A DNA stretch of 64,000 nucleotides from NCBI GenBank assembly GCA_030533445.1, contig CM060070.1, positions 27,876,501 to 27,940,500 of the forward strand, in the 5' to 3' direction. The DNA is from Cyprinodon diabolis. Lineage: Eukaryota > Chordata > Actinopteri > Cyprinodontiformes > Cyprinodontidae. Shown one piece after another: positions 35,808 through 47,472 of the stretch (positions are counted from its first letter, which is position 1; each line of letters opens with the position of its first letter). The notes under the pieces were generated by a model. It was not told the DNA's origin and ran no database searches. It saw only the letters and a list, made by a program, of their open reading frames with translations. The position numbers and the translations under genes were made by a program.

Positions 35808-36019
35808 ATTCCAAAAAAGTTAAAAAAACAACCACTGGACTTTGTTTCCAAGTTCTAATACGTTTTGCTTCCCATCAAGGAAGCTTTTTTAATTCAATAT
35901 GTCAGAATTAGCGTTTAATTTGAAGCTTTATAGAGTAGCCCAAAACAAAGCCTTGTCTTCAAACTTGGAAACAAAGCACAGTGGTGTTTTTTTTTCTTTT
36001 TTTTTTACTTTTTTGGAAT
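35808..36019. mobile_element. Foldback MITE, about 212 bp
   Basis: The left arm ATTCCAAAAAAGTTAAAAAA and CCACTGGACTTTGTTTCC is matched in reverse by GGAAACAAAGCACAGTGG and TTTACTTTTTTGGAAT at the right. The centre is unpaired and AT-rich. Non-coding. The family is not identified. Confidence 0.6.
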
Positions 36020-36249
36020 GACTATGACCTGGATGACTGAGAATCTTCACCAGCATATCCCATATCTATATAAAAAAATTGTTTTTATTCCCAAATCGTA
36101 CATTTATATCTAAATCTATATCTGATATTTAAATCTTACATCTCACAATATCATCAAAATACATATATCAGAACTCAGAACTTTGGACACAGAATTTCAG
36201 GCAGACAGACTGATGTACGGTAATTTACAGTAACATCAATTGACAACAC

Positions 36250-36957
36250 TTCAAATCTGCGACTCAGAAGCTAGGTTGAAAAAGGCTAGGATTTCTGTAG
36301 AGGGGAAAACTTAGGTAAGTGACCATGAAAATCTGATGGAGGAAGATTACGGGCATGTGAGTCATTAACCTGGTTTTAAAGTTCAGTCCAAGCCCAGAAG
36401 AAAGAGTGGCATCCAACCGCATGATTTTCCACAGCACACGGTGGACACCAACCTGAGAGTTTAGGAGCCAAAGCCAAGAAGGCTGCCGAACTGGCTGACG
36501 AGCATAAGCAAGCAGAAGAGGGAAAGCAGAAGTTTTCAGAAGGCAAAGCCAAAGCTGGTGTCGATGAGGTAAACAGTAGTCCAAGCCAGAAGGTCAGAAA
36601 TCAAAAGAGGTAGTGAAGGGAAATCCAACTCAGGATCAGAAGACAGATCCAGGGCCATAAGCAGGCAGAATCCAGCAGGAGTAAGGAGACGGGTCAGGCA
36701 AACAGATCAGGACAGGGGCTGGCAGGCTCAGATTCCAAGGGGAAGAAACTAGTTAGGATCAGACAATCAGACTAACACACAGGGTATGCCAGAGAACTCT
36801 CACCAAAGGTTCAAATAATCTGGGACTGATGACTAGGGGCAAGCAGCTTAGAGGTAGGAGCAGCTGGATAAGATGAACAGTAACGAGAAGCTGGGCGGAG
36901 CCGGGAAGGTGAATAGAATGAACCAGTAAGCCAGTCATCAGTGCCAAGTCCATGACA
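36250..36957 (-). repeat. Probable Ty3/Gypsy LTR or leader
   Basis: On the minus strand the block starts TGTCATGGACTTGGCACTG, has the 5'-TG start expected of an LTR, and runs through pyrimidine-rich CCTGACCCGTCTCC and CTGATCCTGAGTTGG sequence typical of fish Gypsy LTR/leader regions. The partner LTR and primer-binding site were not found. Gypsy integrase remnants on the same strand lie at 38.0-38.9 kb, so this may be that element's 3' LTR. Confidence 0.4.
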
Positions 36958-37999
36958 ATATATTTTAAATGTGATTCTTAAATCCAAATATGTGTCTTAA
37001 AGGTTAAATCTAAATCTCTTATCTCAGACTCAAGTCTTCGGAAGGTATGCTAATTAACTGTGCTCCTTTAACAGCTCAATTTGTGGCCACACCATTCGGC
37101 ATAGCAATAACAAAAGGAGGCATCCTTTGAAGGAATAAATCTACCTTTCCCTCTCTTTCCCTATACTCTGGGGGTGTGGCCTCAAATTAATAATTTTATC
37201 CTGCCATTGCCATGGTGAATCACGTTATCTGTGTTCCATTGAAGGCTGCTTCTTATAAGATGTCAAGTTTTTTAACAATCAATTACTTGGTTGATATCAC
37301 CTGTTCTGAAACCAAAAACTGAGTAGGATAGAGAGGGGTAGCACTACTTTAAGTATCTTCTTTCTACTCAGGGTAGGATGGCAATTCTTTCAGAAATAGG
37401 GCCCTGTTGTCCCTGGGAGCACAGAACAGAGATCTTGGTGATTACCCGAGGGTTCTGGGGTTTAAACATTTCAAATAGAGAGTAAAAATTGTTGGTTGTG
37501 TATTATACATTAAAAAGCTCTTTTTGTCACATAGCCTACACCAACTGGTTCTGGTTGATTTATATTTTTTGTTGTTTTATTCAGAACTATGCATGCAAAT
37601 AATAAAATCATCATCATGTGATTTATTCAGATTTATTTATTTAGTCATGTGTACAGTGAAAGCGAACAAATCCAGCGTGGGATAAAGGATGTTAAGAATT
37701 AGACCACCAGTTTGTACCACATACTAACAAAAGGAAAAACTTTAGTGTTATAATGGTTCAGATCCTTGCATTCCAAAGCACCAGAAGTATCTGGGCTACC
37801 TTTTTCCATATCTGAAGAATTGCTAAGATCAGGTCCATCCACACTTACAAGGATGCTGTAATTGTCATTTATTAATTGATAAAATCTCATTTGACTACTT
37901 TTATGCCCCTCTGTTTTTGTTGAGCTCTGCAGATTTTACAAAACACTTCTGCTAATATTTTTTATGAAGAGGGGGAATAAGAGGGTCTTATCCCCAGTA
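36958..37999. other. Unannotated spacer
   Basis: AT-rich. No gene recognised. Confidence 0.4.
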
Positions 38000-38910
38000 G
38001 TGGCTTATTTTCAGTGGCTACAGATAATGAGCCCCGGTGCAGCAGTAGTCCCCAGGGCACACTAAAGTGGAGAACCTGTGAAACCGAAACAACAACCCTA
38101 AAACCCCATTCCCTCATAACAGCTCCCCCTCAATGGTCGCCATTTGGTGGCCCAGCAGAGTTAGAAGGCTTGGAAGCCTGAAATTTACTTATGTTTGAAG
38201 GGTCCAGGATAAACGAATGGGGCAACCAAGAACAATTCTCAGGACAATTACACTTTTAGTACTGGTATCCTCAACTACATCGACAATATTCTATTATTCT
38301 TCCGACCATATAGGCAGGATGCCCCTCAGTTAATCAGGTGGGAGGAGGGGACTGGAAGGAGGGCAAATCACGCTGTCATAAACAAGTTTTACTAGAGAGA
38401 TGTGGAACATGTGGCATAAATGGAGAGTGGGAGACAGGTCTAAGCAGACAGCAGTGAGACTTATGACTAATTTAATTGCATAGGGGCAGAAGCACCAGAG
38501 AGAGTTTCTTGGATATAGACTTTAAAATAATATCTCTGAAGGAATGCTTGGATATGGTAACCTAAGGTGAGACTCACTTTAGTGCTAAGAGCAAAACAAA
38601 AGTGTTTCCGTACCTACGAACTGGGTCAGACAGGATGTCAGTGGGGATACCATGGAGCCTGAACATCAGGAATCTAAAAAGTGTAAGGAAGACTAGATGA
38701 AATACTTTGGAAAATCGGTCATATCTTGAAATGATCGTAAACCTGTGAAAAAATCAATAGTAATGTAAGACCAAAGACATTTAGGAATTTCAAGTGGTTG
38801 AAGAAGGCCAGTGGGAGTTGGTTATTACATTAATCGTGAGCAAGGGTGGATGAGGCTTAAACATATTCTTTGACTTCTTAGTGAATAAGAGGCTACTTGA
38901 TTGGTAAAAA
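38000..38910 (-). pseudogene. Ty3/Gypsy integrase and chromodomain relic
   Basis: The minus strand gives heavily broken but ordered integrase sequence: PTGLLQPLEIPKCLWSYITI with DFFTGL (38,740-38,830), DMTDFPKYF, CSGSMVSPLTS and, lower down, HMFHISLVKLV (38,380-38,420), the C-terminal FHVSLLKPV block of fish Gypsy integrases. A chromodomain-like segment follows near 38,150-38,250. Integrase inserts the cDNA into the host genome. Here many stops and small indels abolish coding. It lies opposite to the gag/RT relic at 39.2-40.5 kb. Confidence 0.6.
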
Positions 38911-39186
38911 GAACTTTCAGGAGATTAAGGTCACTATATATCTGGAACTATAATGACAAGTAAACCTATTAGTGTGACACAATTGGATTATTCAGGAGTA
39001 GACAGTGGATGGGATGTGGATAATGGACTGTGGTGGAGGTCTAGGTTCCAGTTCTCTTCACTGAACTTGATTTACTATTCCTTCAATCTCCTTGGCTACC
39101 AAACCAATAATGTAGTTAAAAAGAAGAAAAGACAAGGGCTCCCAGGGTTTACTATCATGGAACAATGAGAGGATAAAGCACATAGT

Positions 39187-40450
39187 TTGATGTTCTCAGA
39201 GCCTGGACAAAACCAATCCTCCCAACCTTCAGGGGGCATCAGCGGTACACCAGTTCACCAGCAGCTCACTCAGACCCATGCTGGAAGTTCCCCAATATGG
39301 AAAAGTTTTGTGGTGTGTACAGTAACTGTAACCCCACAGCATTTCCCCGTGATGACACCAAAATCTATTCTGGGGTTATTTACCAGTAAGGCATCGAAGT
39401 GGGCTGAAGCCAAGTTCACCGTCTACAATAATTTTCGCTGCACCTACCATAACTTTGTTAACAGTTCAAATTAACTTTTACATCTGAGATTGATCGACAA
39501 AGGTTTCCTATTGTCTTTGGTCACTTTGGCAGAAGAACCGACCAATTACTGAATTTGCTAATTAATTCCGAACTTTAATCACTTCGAGGTGGGATACAGC
39601 TGCTTTAAAAACCACATTCTTTCAGTCATTTGATGAGCCTTTGAAAGGTGTATTGAGCCTGAGAGAAACAATAAGCTCAAAGATTGAGAGTGCAGCCCAG
39701 AGACAGTATTTTCCCTGATCAGTTCCACCACTATCTCCTCTAGCTAATCCGCCCACTGCGTATTTTGAGCTAATGCAAATCGGATGGACCCATCTACCTC
39801 CAGAGGAGTGGCAACGTATAAGAAAATCTAATTAGACTCAATTGTGTTTCCCCAAATGATTACCTTTCCCCCTGTCCATCTCAGCCAAAAGGGAAGGTCT
39901 ACCAGTTGTAACGGGGAAACTGGCGTAACATGAACAGTTATCCAATTCCCCTTGTTTTCCTCTGCCCGCTGTCCTGAGTATAAAATGAATCATTCCCTCA
40001 GTCTCTCAGCTTTAATCTACTTTACTTCTGAGTATAACATAATTGAACAGGAGCTGATCAAACAGGCCAGGATTTCCACCATTCCTCTTATGACCCCACT
40101 TAAAGTATCCACTTTGAATGTTGGATCCTTCCCCAAGATAACTCACCAACCGCTCCATTAGAACTCGTCATTTACTCAAAGAACTGCACTGAACACCATC
40201 GGCGTGTATGCCTTGTTCTTCAAAGTCTCCTTAAAAACCACCTTAGGAGATAAATGTGAGTTCCACAAATCATCCATTTTATCTCTTGGTTTCATAATGG
40301 AGGCTGGACAGGTCCGATCTGATCCAGAAGAAATCAGAGCAGTTCTGAACCGGCCAGATCCTGAGTCACTATAACAACTCCAAAGGTTACTAATTTTTGC
40401 AAATATCTAGAGCGGTTTTATATGAAACTACAGTCAAATCACTGCCCTTC
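39187..40450 (+). pseudogene. Ty3/Gypsy gag and reverse transcriptase relic
   Basis: The plus strand carries a degraded gag-like segment (FPRDDTKIY, then RFPIVFGHFGRRTDQLLNLL, about 39,345-39,560). After a large gap comes the end of a reverse transcriptase: VLQSLLKNHLRR near 40,210-40,240, then IMEAGQVRSDPEEIRAVLNR and PDPES (40,293-40,375), the conserved segment downstream of the catalytic YxDD motif in Gypsy. QLQRLL-FAN follows. The YxDD motif, protease and RNase H are not found. It is inactive. Gag assignment is less secure than RT. Confidence 0.55.
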
Positions 40451-41250
40451 TTGAAAATAATGTGTTGTAATGTCGATGTTCTTGACACGTATGAGTTAAC
40501 GACTGTCTCCTCCTAATGGTCTGGAGCTCTTCAGTTAAAAAAATCTTCGGTTTTTCTTAAAGCTGTGGTTGGGAATGTTGGAAAGCTGGCAAGATCTGAA
40601 AGCGGCTCTCCCCTCTGCCTCCCCAGTCTGCTCCAGGCTATGTCCTTCCATGCAAATTCGAATGTACATCTCGAAGCAAAACATAGCCATTTCTTCCAAT
40701 ACATTTTGGATTTCAACCTAACTACCTCATTTCACATTCACTTGTAAACAAACTGTATTATTATTGTGGCTTTCCAGGCATGCTAGGTTTAGCAATCCTA
40801 ACCATACAAGTTTGAGCATGTGGTTTTTAGCAATACTTATCTCATGAGTTTTGCAAAGCGGTGTTGCGAATAATTCTGGTAACAGCCAAACCTGATGATT
40901 GTGCACACGGAAGAGGAGGGACAGAGATGAGTAAATCTGATTGTTTGCTTTTCTTGCAGCTCTCACAGATGGCTGTTTTTTTCGTTTCTTTTTCTGAATA
41001 TATAAGGTATTGACTGCTCTCAGGATGGAAATACCATCTCACTCAAAATAACAAGAAGTGTTTCTGAATTTATTTAAATTGGCAACTTGTACTTTTTTTG
41101 CCTTTGTTTTGTGTGTTAGCATTTTCTATGGTCTTGCCGTAGGTTTTGTGTTTGCAGCATGTTCCTTCTTTGCTACTCCTTTTCTATGATTGGAGTTTTT
41201 CTTTACTTATGGTTGTTTTGCTATTTGCAACATTTTTTTCATTTGGACCA
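40451..41250. other. Unannotated spacer
   Basis: No gene recognised. Small overlapping frames near 40.5-41.0 kb show no domain. Confidence 0.4.
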
Positions 41251-41490
41251 GGGGAATGGCGGCCTAGTGGTTAGGGCATAGAGCTTGGAATCCTGATGTT
41301 CGTAGTTTGAGCCCCACTCCCACAGACTGCCACTCTGGGTCTCTGAGCAAGACCCTTCACCCCATACTACTCCCTGGGCACCCCATGATGGCTGCTCACT
41401 GCTCCCCAAGGGGATGGGTTAAATGCAGAGAGTTCATTTTGGAGGTACATTTCTCCAATTTGAGATCAGTAAAGTTAAATTATTATTATT
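41251..41490 (+). mobile_element. tRNA-derived SINE, full-length copy
   Basis: Starts GGGGAATGGCGGCCTAGTGG with box A TAGTGGTTAGGGCA, then GCTTGGAATCC, a weak box B (GTAGTTTGAGCCCC), AGCAAGACCCTTCACC, GATGGGTTAAATGCAGAG, and ends in (ATT)n. The tRNA-like head implies RNA polymerase III transcription in its source copy. Confidence 0.82.
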
Positions 41491-42399
41491 TCTCAGCATG
41501 TGTTTTGTGTGATAGTGGGTTATTATTAGTTTTGTGTTCAATAGTCCCATATTTGCGCTGGCTGGTTTAATTTGTGAGTTTTGCTAGTCTAGTTTTTGAG
41601 TTTGCAGGACCTTTTGAATTTGCTTTGGAATCATGTATTTACATGCATTTACAGTCCTTGTCTGCTGTAGTTTCTCATTTAATTCAATTCAGTTTATTTA
41701 TATAGGGCCAAATTCACAACGCATGTCATCTCAAGGCACTTTACAGTTCAACCAGATCATACAGTCAAATTGATACAAAGTTTTCTATCCAAGGAAAACC
41801 AGTTGATTGCATTGACTCATTGACTCAAATACAATCCCTCACACTAAGCATGCTTGTAGCGACAGTGGAGAGGAAAAACTCCGTTTTAACAGGAAGAAAC
41901 CTCCAGCAGAACCAGGCTCAGTGTGAGCGGCCATCTGCCGAGGCCGACTGGGGTTCAAGGAGACAGAAGCAGAGACATAAAAAGAAGCTGTAAAAAGCGG
42001 CCCCGTCCAGGAAAAACACAGCCAGACAGACGAGCTCCGAGCCAGCTCCCATGCCAGAGGACGAAGAGAGCACATCCACTCAGTCACGGTCAGAGAAACA
42101 GGACCACACTGGAAAACAGGCCGATCTCCATAATCTATAAACAAGGGTGTTGATGGAAGCAGCACAGCTGATGTTTCTTTCCAGGATGACGTCACAGCCA
42201 AAAAGGAACAGACAAGGCAAAGCTACTCTGAGGAAAAGCAGAGAGAGCAGAACGTTAGAGATTGAACTAAGATACTGCAGAATAGGAGAACAGAGAGAGA
42301 ATGAAGCAGAATGATGAAATGGGGGGTTCCTATGTCCTTCAGAAGTCTAAGCCTATAGCAGCATAACTATAGAGATAGGTCAGGATAACCTAAGCCACC

Positions 42400-45300
42400 C
42401 TAATTATAAGCTTTATCAAAAAGGAAAATTTTAAGCCTAGCCTTAAAAGTAGACAGGCTGTCTGCCTTATGGACTAAAATTGGTAGTTGGTTCCACAGGA
42501 GAGGAGCCTGATAACTAATAGATCTGCCTCCCATTCTATTTTTAGAAATTCTAGGAACCACTAGTAAACCTGCAGATTGAGAGCGAAGTGCTCTGTTAGG
42601 AACATAAGGAACAATCAGATCTCTGATATAAGATGGAGCTTGGCCATTTAAGGCTTTATATGTGAGAGGAGGATTTTAAATTCTATTCTGGATTTAACAG
42701 GAAGCAAATGAAGAGAAGCCAGGATAGGAGAGATGTGATCTCTCTTTTTAATTTTCATCAGAACTCTGGCTGCAGCATTTTGGATCAGCTGAAGGCTTTT
42801 AACTAAAGTTTGTGGACTTCCTGATAATAAAGAATTACAATAGTCCAGCCTTGAAGTAACAAATGCATGGACTAGTTTCTCAGCATCACCCCTGGACAGG
42901 AGATTTCTAAGTTTTGCAATGTTCCTCAGATGAAAGAAGGAAATTCTAGAAACCTCTTTGATATGGGATTTAAATGACAGGTCCTGATCAAAAACAACAC
43001 CAAGATTTTTTACTTTATTATCTGAAATCAGTTTAATCCCATCCAAATGAAGTGACTGGCTAATCAGCTTCTTTTTTTAGAGACTCGGGTCCAAAGACTA
43101 TAACTTCTGTTTTGTCTGCATTCAGAAGCAGAAAGTCAAGAGTCATCCAGGTTTTTATGTCTTCAATACATGCCTGTAATCTATGTAATGGGTTAGCTTC
43201 ATCTGGATTTATAGACAGATATAGCTGGGTATCATCAGCATAACAGTGGAAATTAATCCCATGCTGTCTAACAACTCTACCAATTGGGATCATGTATAAA
43301 GTAAAGAGAATTGGTCCTAGCACTGATCCCTGTGGTACTCCACAGGTAACCTTTGAGCATGTTGAAGATCTATCATTAACATGAACAAACTGAATTTGAT
43401 CAGATAGATAAGATTTAAACCACTCTAGTACTGCTCCTTTAATTCCAACAAAATATTCAAGTCTTTCTAAAAGAATATTATGGTCAACTGTATCAAATGC
43501 AGCACTAAGATCCAACAGGACGAGCACAGATACAAGTCCATTATCTGAGGCCATGAGAATATCATTAGTGACTTTCACCAGAGCTGTTTCAGTGCTATGA
43601 TGAGCTCTAAAGCCAGACTGAAACTCTTCAAAAAGTTCATTATGGTGTAAGTGATCGCAAACTTGTTTGGCAACTACTTTCTCAAGAATTTTGGATAAGA
43701 AAGGAAGATTGGATATAGGTCTATAATTAACCAAGTCATCTGGTTCAAGAGACGGTTTCTTAAGCAGAGGTTTAATTACAGCAACCTTAAAAGCTTTAGG
43801 TACATATCCCTGTAACAGAGATAGATTAATCACATCTAAAATGGAGGAGGAGATCAAAGGGAATACCTCCTTAAATAAGCTGGTTTGAACTGGATCTAAC
43901 ATAAAAGTTGAAGGCTTAGATGAAGACAATAATTTTGCTAATTCAGAAAGTTCAACTGGATCAAAGCAGTCTAAACACGGTTCAGATTCCATGACTACCT
44001 CAGGTACAATCGCGGATAAAGGAGTGCTTATGACAGACATCCCCAAACTCGGTCCTCAAGGGCCGCTGTCCTGCAGGTTTTAGAGGTTTCCTTGCTTTAG
44101 CACAGCTGATTATCATGATTGCAGTAGAGCTGAAGCCTGTTAATCAGCTTTCAATTAAAATCAGCTGTGCTGGAACAAGGAAACCTCTAAAACCTGCAGG
44201 ACAGCGGCCCTCGAGGACTGAGTTTGGGGATGCCTGGCTTATGATGTTATTTTTAATAAGATCAATCTTATTTATAAAGAATCCCATAAAATTATTGCTG
44301 CTAAGAGCAGGTGGAATGGACGGTTCAACAGAGCTATGGATCTGGGTGAGTTTGGCAACTGTATTAAAAAGAAATCTAGGATTATTCTTATTCTCCTCTA
44401 TTAATGAGGAGAAGTATGCTGCTCTTGCTTTACAAAGGGTCCTCTTATACAGCAGTAAACCATTTTTCCAGACTAGGAAGGACTCCCGCAGGCCTGTGGA
44501 GCGATATTTTCTCTCCAGTTTCCTAGCATTTTGCTTCAAAGTATGCAGCTCTGCATTAAACCAAGGAGCAAGCTTTCTATTTTTAACAGTTTTCATTTTC
44601 AAAGGAGCTGCGTTGTCTAAGGCAGTACGCAGAGAACTAGCAACCCCATCAACAAAATCATCAACCTGTGAAGGGGAATAAGCTATGCTTTTGCACTCTG
44701 CAGCACTGCTCAGTGACACAGAGGAGAGAGAAAGTGAAGCAGATTCTTTAAAATTTATAACTGCACTATCTGATAAAGATCTACTAAAATGTAACCTTCT
44801 TTTGGGGGAGGAGAACTCTGTTAAAGTAATCCTAAAGGTTATTAGAAAGTGGTCAGAGAGGACAGGGTTGTGAGGAAATACTGTTATTTCTTCACATTCT
44901 ATGCCGTATGTCAGCACAAGATCCAAAGTATGAAGATGAGAATGTGTGGGACTATTCACATTTTGAACAAAGCCAATAGTGTCTAAGATAGCATTAAAGG
45001 CTGCTCTTAAGCTATCGCCTTCAATGTCAGCATGGATGTTAAAATCTCCCACTATGATGACCCTGTCAGTTTTTAATACCAAATCAGAAAGGAACTCTGA
45101 AAACTCATCTAAAAATTCAGAGTAAGGACCTGGTGGACGATACAAAGTTACAAAAAGAAGAGGTTTTCTTGCCTTGAAATTTGGATCAGGGAATTTAAGG
45201 GTTAAATGTTCAAAATAGTTGTAGGTATTAACTGTTTTGGGAGTAATCGGTAAGTCAGACTTAAAGATTGTTGCTACTTCTCCTCCTCGCCCAGAACTTC

Positions 45301-45673
45301 TGGGTATGTGAAAATTTAAATAGCTTGAAGGAGTTGCCTCATTTATGCTCACATAATCCTCTTGCTGCAGCCAGGTTTCTGTAAGGCAACACAAGTCAAT
45401 GTGATTATCACAAATCAAGTCATTAACTAGCAGACTTTTAGAGGAAAGAGATCTTATGTTAAACAGACCACATTTAATTGTTTTAAATTTTTCCCCAATT
45501 GGAGTTATTTTGATTTTAATTAGATTATCATGATTTACTCCTTTGGGAATATTTGCTAATTTATTAGATTTTGGTCGTGGGCAAGACACTGTCTGGATGG
45601 AGTAAAGAGTGGGTAACAGTAGAGAAGCTGCAGAGATGTGTGTTAAACTACAACTCTGCTTCCTGGTCTGCAC
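42400..45673 (-). pseudogene. L2 LINE endonuclease-reverse transcriptase, lightly damaged
   Basis: The polyprotein copies the LINE by target-primed reverse transcription. An N-terminal apurinic-type endonuclease (45,470-44,800) shows [31 protein letters not shown] and [10 protein letters not shown]. Reverse transcriptase (43,730-43,060) shows NYRPISNLPFLSKILEKVV, FQSGFRAHHSTETAL, LDLSAAFDTVDH, GVPQGSVLGP and the catalytic YADDTQL. The C-terminal region continues as VKNLGVVFDQDLSFKSHI and SRLDYCNSLL, and should end FLFDKAYN at 42,400. Damage: the MITE insertion near 44.03-44.24 kb, a one-base frameshift at a seven-T run (43,072-43,078), and a frameshift near 42,665. Without these the frame is open, so the copy is young. 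The true start is uncertain; 45,673 is the first in-frame ATG. Confidence 0.9.
44034..44236. mobile_element. hAT MITE, 203 bp, inserted in the L2 LINE
   Basis: The near-palindromic element has ends CAGACATCCCCAAAC and, from the other side, CAGGCATCCCCAAACTC. The arms extend through CCTCAAGGGCCGCTGTCCTG and GGTTTTAGAGGTTTCC. A perfect 8-bp duplication, GCTTATGA (44,026-44,033 and 44,237-44,244), identifies it as hAT. The older L2 relic has an uninterrupted sequence at the equivalent position (about 5,312). Confidence 0.93.
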
Positions 45674-45700
45674 CCTGGGTGGTCAGGGTTTTGGAGGACT

Positions 45701-46457
45701 AATAAATGTGGCCAAATTCCTAGAAACAAATGACCAAGCTTGAAAAACTTGATGTTCAGTTCCATTTCTATACTCTGAGCCATTTAAGTATGACAAAACA
45801 CAAACACAGAACTTTGGTGATGAATAAGTTTGCTGTGTTTTAGCCAGTTGCTGTGTGAATAGCTAAGTGGCAGAAGAGGTTAAATGTTCCCATGACACAG
45901 TCAGAAAATGCTTTGCGTGTCACTCATGCAGAATTTGCAGTAAATTGAGGAATTGGTCACTAAACCACATGCCACAAACTTCACACTGTGGCACAGAGCA
46001 CTGCCTGTTCCAGTTCTAGATAAAAGGCAGATGTGAAGTAGATATTAACCTTTGTGCCAGGTGTTTAAGCTCTCTATCTTACTTTTGAATTGGCATACTT
46101 CCTGGTATGCATAATGGACTATAGTTCTATCCTATAGTTACAGTATGGTCCTACAGGTATCTCATTTATGAAGACTCCCATCTTCTCTACCTGTAAGTAT
46201 CACCGCACTACATGTCACTCTTTGTTTATGTACTTAGGTTTTCTTTTTTGGTCTCTGCATATCATATTTTTCTGAGGAGCCTGTTGTATTCAGGTAGTTT
46301 TCAATATAATCTAGCCAAGTATGAAGTTCTCTTCAATGATGGTGGTTCAGTAGAAACCTCATTGGTGAACTTGGTACTTCTTGATAAGTTTAATGTAAAG
46401 GTATAATGAACTGAGTAGAGTTGAGACAAAAAGGGATTGATCACTTTACCCAATTGA
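45701..46457. other. Unannotated spacer
   Basis: No gene or classifiable repeat recognised. Confidence 0.4.
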
Positions 46458-46728
46458 GGGCCGGATCTATCAAAGGTTTGCGTGTATAAAAACGTGAGCT
46501 ATTTCACTGCGCACGCTAAAAAATGTACAAACTGATCTATCAACAGCGTGCTAAAAGGATTTGCTCTTTAAAATGTGCTAAATAGCGCCTCTTATCCATT
46601 TAGTACTTTTTCTGCAATGAATATGCAATATGGGGCGTTTACACACAAAAGTGCGTCTTGTGGGAGGAGAACATGTAAATATATTAATTTAGCACTCGCA
46701 AAGTGATTTATCAAACCTGAAAGCAATT

Positions 46729-47154
46729 TTGCTAACGGTATCTGACTCTATATTTAACACGTTTCAAAAGAAGGTGCAAATGGTCTGTATGCGTAATTGC
46801 GCACACATGGCAGCGGTTATTGTCGCAAGAAGGAGACATCGAAATGAAGCAAGGAGACGCAGAGGACGCATTTTTTCACTCCGTGTGAATATTTTTGGAA
46901 TGAACGAGGAAACGATCATCAAAACATATCGTTTATCCAGCATTGCCATTTTGGAGCTGTTGGGGGAACTCCCAATGGATTTGGAGCCAGCCACAAGGAG
47001 GACCCACGCAATACCAGATATCACAAAACTCCTTGCAACATTGCACTTTTTTGCATCTGGGTCATTCCAGCGTACGGTTGCAGCGAGAGCTGGGATCTCC
47101 CAATCTCGTTTTTCAGAAGTGCTGTCCGACGTTCTAAATGCCATGTCGCCCTGA
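46729..47154 (+). pseudogene. Harbinger transposase N-terminal part (HARBI1-like)
   Basis: A 141-codon open frame. The likely original start is an internal methionine near 46,780 (MVCMRNCAHMAAVIVARRRH). After an arginine-rich segment come MNEETIIKTYRLSS and ITKLLATLHFFASGSFQRTV, then AARAGISQSRFSEVLSDVL, the helix-turn-helix-like block that precedes the catalytic DDE domain in HARBI1-type nucleases. The frame stops at MSP and the DDE domain is not found downstream, so it cannot transpose by itself. No stop occurs before the truncation. Confidence 0.75.
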
Positions 47155-47384
47155 CGCCCTACCGGAGAACCCCGACCTCTGCGCCTGTGGAGCCACATGC
47201 CAATGCTGCGGAGACGTGTACGCGCAGTCATCTCATCCACAGTCCCATTGTGAGCCATTTGGTATGTGCATTTTTCTACAGGCCAATACAAAACACCTGT
47301 TTTTTTTTTTGTTTTTTTTAATGCAGTGAAGTAGAAATTCAGCCACATACCACCTTAGGGAATAAAGGTAGCCAAGGTTTATTT

Positions 47385-47389
47385 ATTTA

Positions 47390-47467
<78 letters not shown>

Positions 47468-47472
47468 TTTGG
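47385..47472. repeat. (TA)n and poly-T
   Basis: A TA run of about 65 bases followed by about 22 T residues and GGAGGGGGTGGGGG, within the Harbinger element. A repeat this close to a deletion is a likely slippage or assembly-sensitive site. Confidence 0.9.

Larger units (their letters stand above)
41680..45700 (-). mobile_element. L2-type LINE, nearly complete, with a MITE insertion
   Basis: About 4 kb on the minus strand. It has an endonuclease/reverse transcriptase coding region (45,673 down to 42,400), a 3' untranslated region with TTTTTCCTCTCCACTGTCGC and GCATGCTTAGTGTGAGGG (about 41,850), and a GAATT-type 3' tail near 41,680. A 203-bp hAT MITE at 44,034-44,236 interrupts the coding region. 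It shares sequence with the older relic at 1408-5572 and the 3' fragment at 59,685. Confidence 0.9.

Noticed and set aside
33366..41490. tRNA genes at the SINE heads
   Set aside because: Box-A-like sequences are present but box B is degraded and there is no cloverleaf; they are retroposon heads.
41839..42201. 120-codon minus-strand frame
   Set aside because: Lies in the 3' untranslated region of the L2 LINE, beyond the polyprotein stop, with no domain.
44115..44681. 188-codon plus-strand frame
   Set aside because: Antisense to the L2 LINE and running through the MITE; no domain.
46764..47348. 194-codon minus-strand frame
   Set aside because: Antisense to the Harbinger transposase fragment, which has the recognisable protein similarity.
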